From contig CAJTOW010000007.1 of assembly GCA_910577655.1 (NCBI GenBank), positions 1 through 21,865 of the forward strand: DNA of 21,865 nucleotides. The letters are read 5' to 3'. Numbering within the stretch: position 1 is the stretch's first letter; each line of letters opens with the position of its first letter. The notes beneath the pieces are model-generated. The model made no database searches. It was not told where the DNA came from and was given only the letters and a program-made list of their open reading frames with translations. This DNA comes from an uncultured Lachnospiraceae bacterium. Lineage in GTDB: Bacteria > Bacillota > Clostridia > Lachnospirales > Lachnospiraceae. Both the position numbers and the translations under genes were made by a program. Shown here piece by piece: positions 21,042 to 21,865 of the stretch.

Positions 21042-21865
21042 GTGGCATTTACACATTTGCATGTCCATACGGAATACAGTCTTCTGGACGGTTCCTGCAA
21101 GATCAGGGAGCTGGTGGCCCGGGCAAAGGAGCTTGGTATGGACAGTATGGCTATCACAGACCATGGAGTCATGTACGGGGTCATCGACTTCTACCGGGCG
21201 GCCAGAGAGGTGGGAGTAAAGCCGATCATCGGCTGTGAGGTGTATGTGGCTCCGGGCTCCCGGTTCGACCGGGAGACGGTCAGCGGGGAGGACCGGTATT
21301 ACCATCTTGTACTGCTGGCGGAGAACGACCAGGGCTATCACAATCTGATGAAGATCGTGTCCAAGGGCTTTGTGGACGGATTTTACTACAAGCCGCGGGT
21401 GGATTATGAGGTGCTGGAGACCTACCATGAGGGGCTCATCTGCCTCAGCGCCTGTCTGGCCGGCGAGGTGCCCCGGTACTTAGAGCGGGGGATGTACGAG
21501 GAGGCGAAGAAGGCAGCCGGAAAATACAGGGATATTTTCGGTGACGGAAACTTTTTCCTGGAGCTGCAGGATCACGGGATACCGGCCCAGAAGACGGTGA
21601 ACCAGGGGCTGATACGCATGAGCCGGGAAATGGGGATCTCTCTGGTGGCAACCAATGATATCCATTATACCTTTGCAGAGGATGAGGTGCCCCATGATAT
21701 CCTCTTATGCATTCAGACCGGGAAGAAGGTGTCTGACGAAAACCGGATGCGCTATGAGGGAGGCCAGTACTACTGCAAGTCCCAGGAGCAGATGGCAGAG
21801 CTTTTCCCCTATGCACCCGAGGCCCTGGAGAATACCCACAGGATCGCGGGGCGGTGCAATGTGGA
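21042..21865 (+). CDS. dnaE: DNA polymerase III subunit alpha DnaE, 5' part only
   Basis: An open frame from a GTG at 21042 runs to the window edge (274 codons, no stop). It begins with the PHP domain of DnaE-type replicative polymerases: HLHVHTEYSLLDG (metal ligands His7, His9), ITDHG at 38-42, GCEVYVAPGSR, SACLAGEVPR and NDIHY (205-209, Asp206, His208). Unlike Escherichia coli DnaE, the full set of visible PHP metal ligands is retained, so the domain may bind metal; activity is not proven. The start has AAGGGGG 7 nt upstream. DnaE usually has about 1150 residues, so about a quarter is present. It commonly follows HPr-family genes in Clostridia. Confidence 0.93.
   Translation, partial: MAFTHLHVHTEYSLLDGSCKIRELVARAKELGMDSMAITDHGVMYGVIDFYRAAREVGVKPIIGCEVYVAPGSRFDRETVSGEDRYYHLVLLAENDQGYHNLMKIVSKGFVDGFYYKPRVDYEVLETYHEGLICLSACLAGEVPRYLERGMYEEAKKAAGKYRDIFGDGNFFLELQDHGIPAQKTVNQGLIRMSREMGISLVATNDIHYTFAEDEVPHDILLCIQTGKKVSDENRMRYEGGQYYCKSQEQMAELFPYAPEALENTHRIAGRCNV

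Overview
The window looks like a chromosome segment of a moderately GC-rich, low-repeat-of-mobile-genes Firmicute, most likely a gut-type Clostridia of the family Lachnospiraceae. This is inferred from gene order (rimP-nusA-rnpM-ylxQ-infB-rbfA-nrnA-truB-ribF, then uvrC-hprK-murB-rapZ-whiA-HPr-like-dnaE), strong AGGAGG-type ribosome binding sites, GTG/TTG starts, and protein style. No tRNA, rRNA, CRISPR array or complete insertion sequence was seen. Most of the window is core housekeeping DNA.

Left block (1-9458, + strand). A sigma-A-like promoter (71-99) and a leader hairpin precede a nine-gene transcription/translation operon: ribosome maturation (rimP, rbfA), transcription elongation/antitermination (nusA), RNase P modulation (rnpM), an L7Ae-type RNA-binding protein (ylxQ), initiation factor 2 (infB), nanoRNA degradation (nrnA), tRNA pseudouridylation (truB) and FAD/FMN synthesis (ribF). 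Genes are tightly packed, with overlaps at rnpM/ylxQ, ylxQ/infB and nrnA/truB. NusA and IF2 carry unusual tandem-repeat low-complexity segments.

Middle (9459-11834). Directly on the ribF stop codon sit two back-to-back concentric palindromes (about 210 and 166 bp) that share CTAG boundaries and the same 10-nt apex. They look like two related non-autonomous (MITE-like) elements. A minus-strand gene of the DUF1846 family (unknown function, P-loop-like motif) follows, with its own terminator. The divergent intergenic region holds a 22-bp perfect direct repeat that carries an extended -10 box in each copy, so the downstream gene appears to have a duplicated promoter.

Right block (11835-21865, + strand). 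A lipoprotein with a putative glycoside-hydrolase barrel and a C-terminal 12-residue repeat tail is followed by a DUF1653 protein, uvrC (excision repair), then, from its own promoter, hprK-murB-rapZ-whiA and an 83-residue HPr-family protein. That last protein keeps the HPr kinase target Ser46 but has Glu in place of the PTS phosphorylation site His15, so it is Crh-like. Compared with Bacillus subtilis yvcJ-yvcK-whiA-crh, the yvcK (glmR) gene is missing between rapZ and whiA, and hprK is in the same cluster as its likely substrate. An intrinsic terminator and a run of strong palindromes separate this from dnaE, whose first 274 codons (PHP domain) reach the window end.

The most noteworthy items are the twin palindromic elements, the H15E Crh-like protein in an hprK-linked locus, the duplicated promoter repeat, and in-frame tandem repeats in three separate genes.
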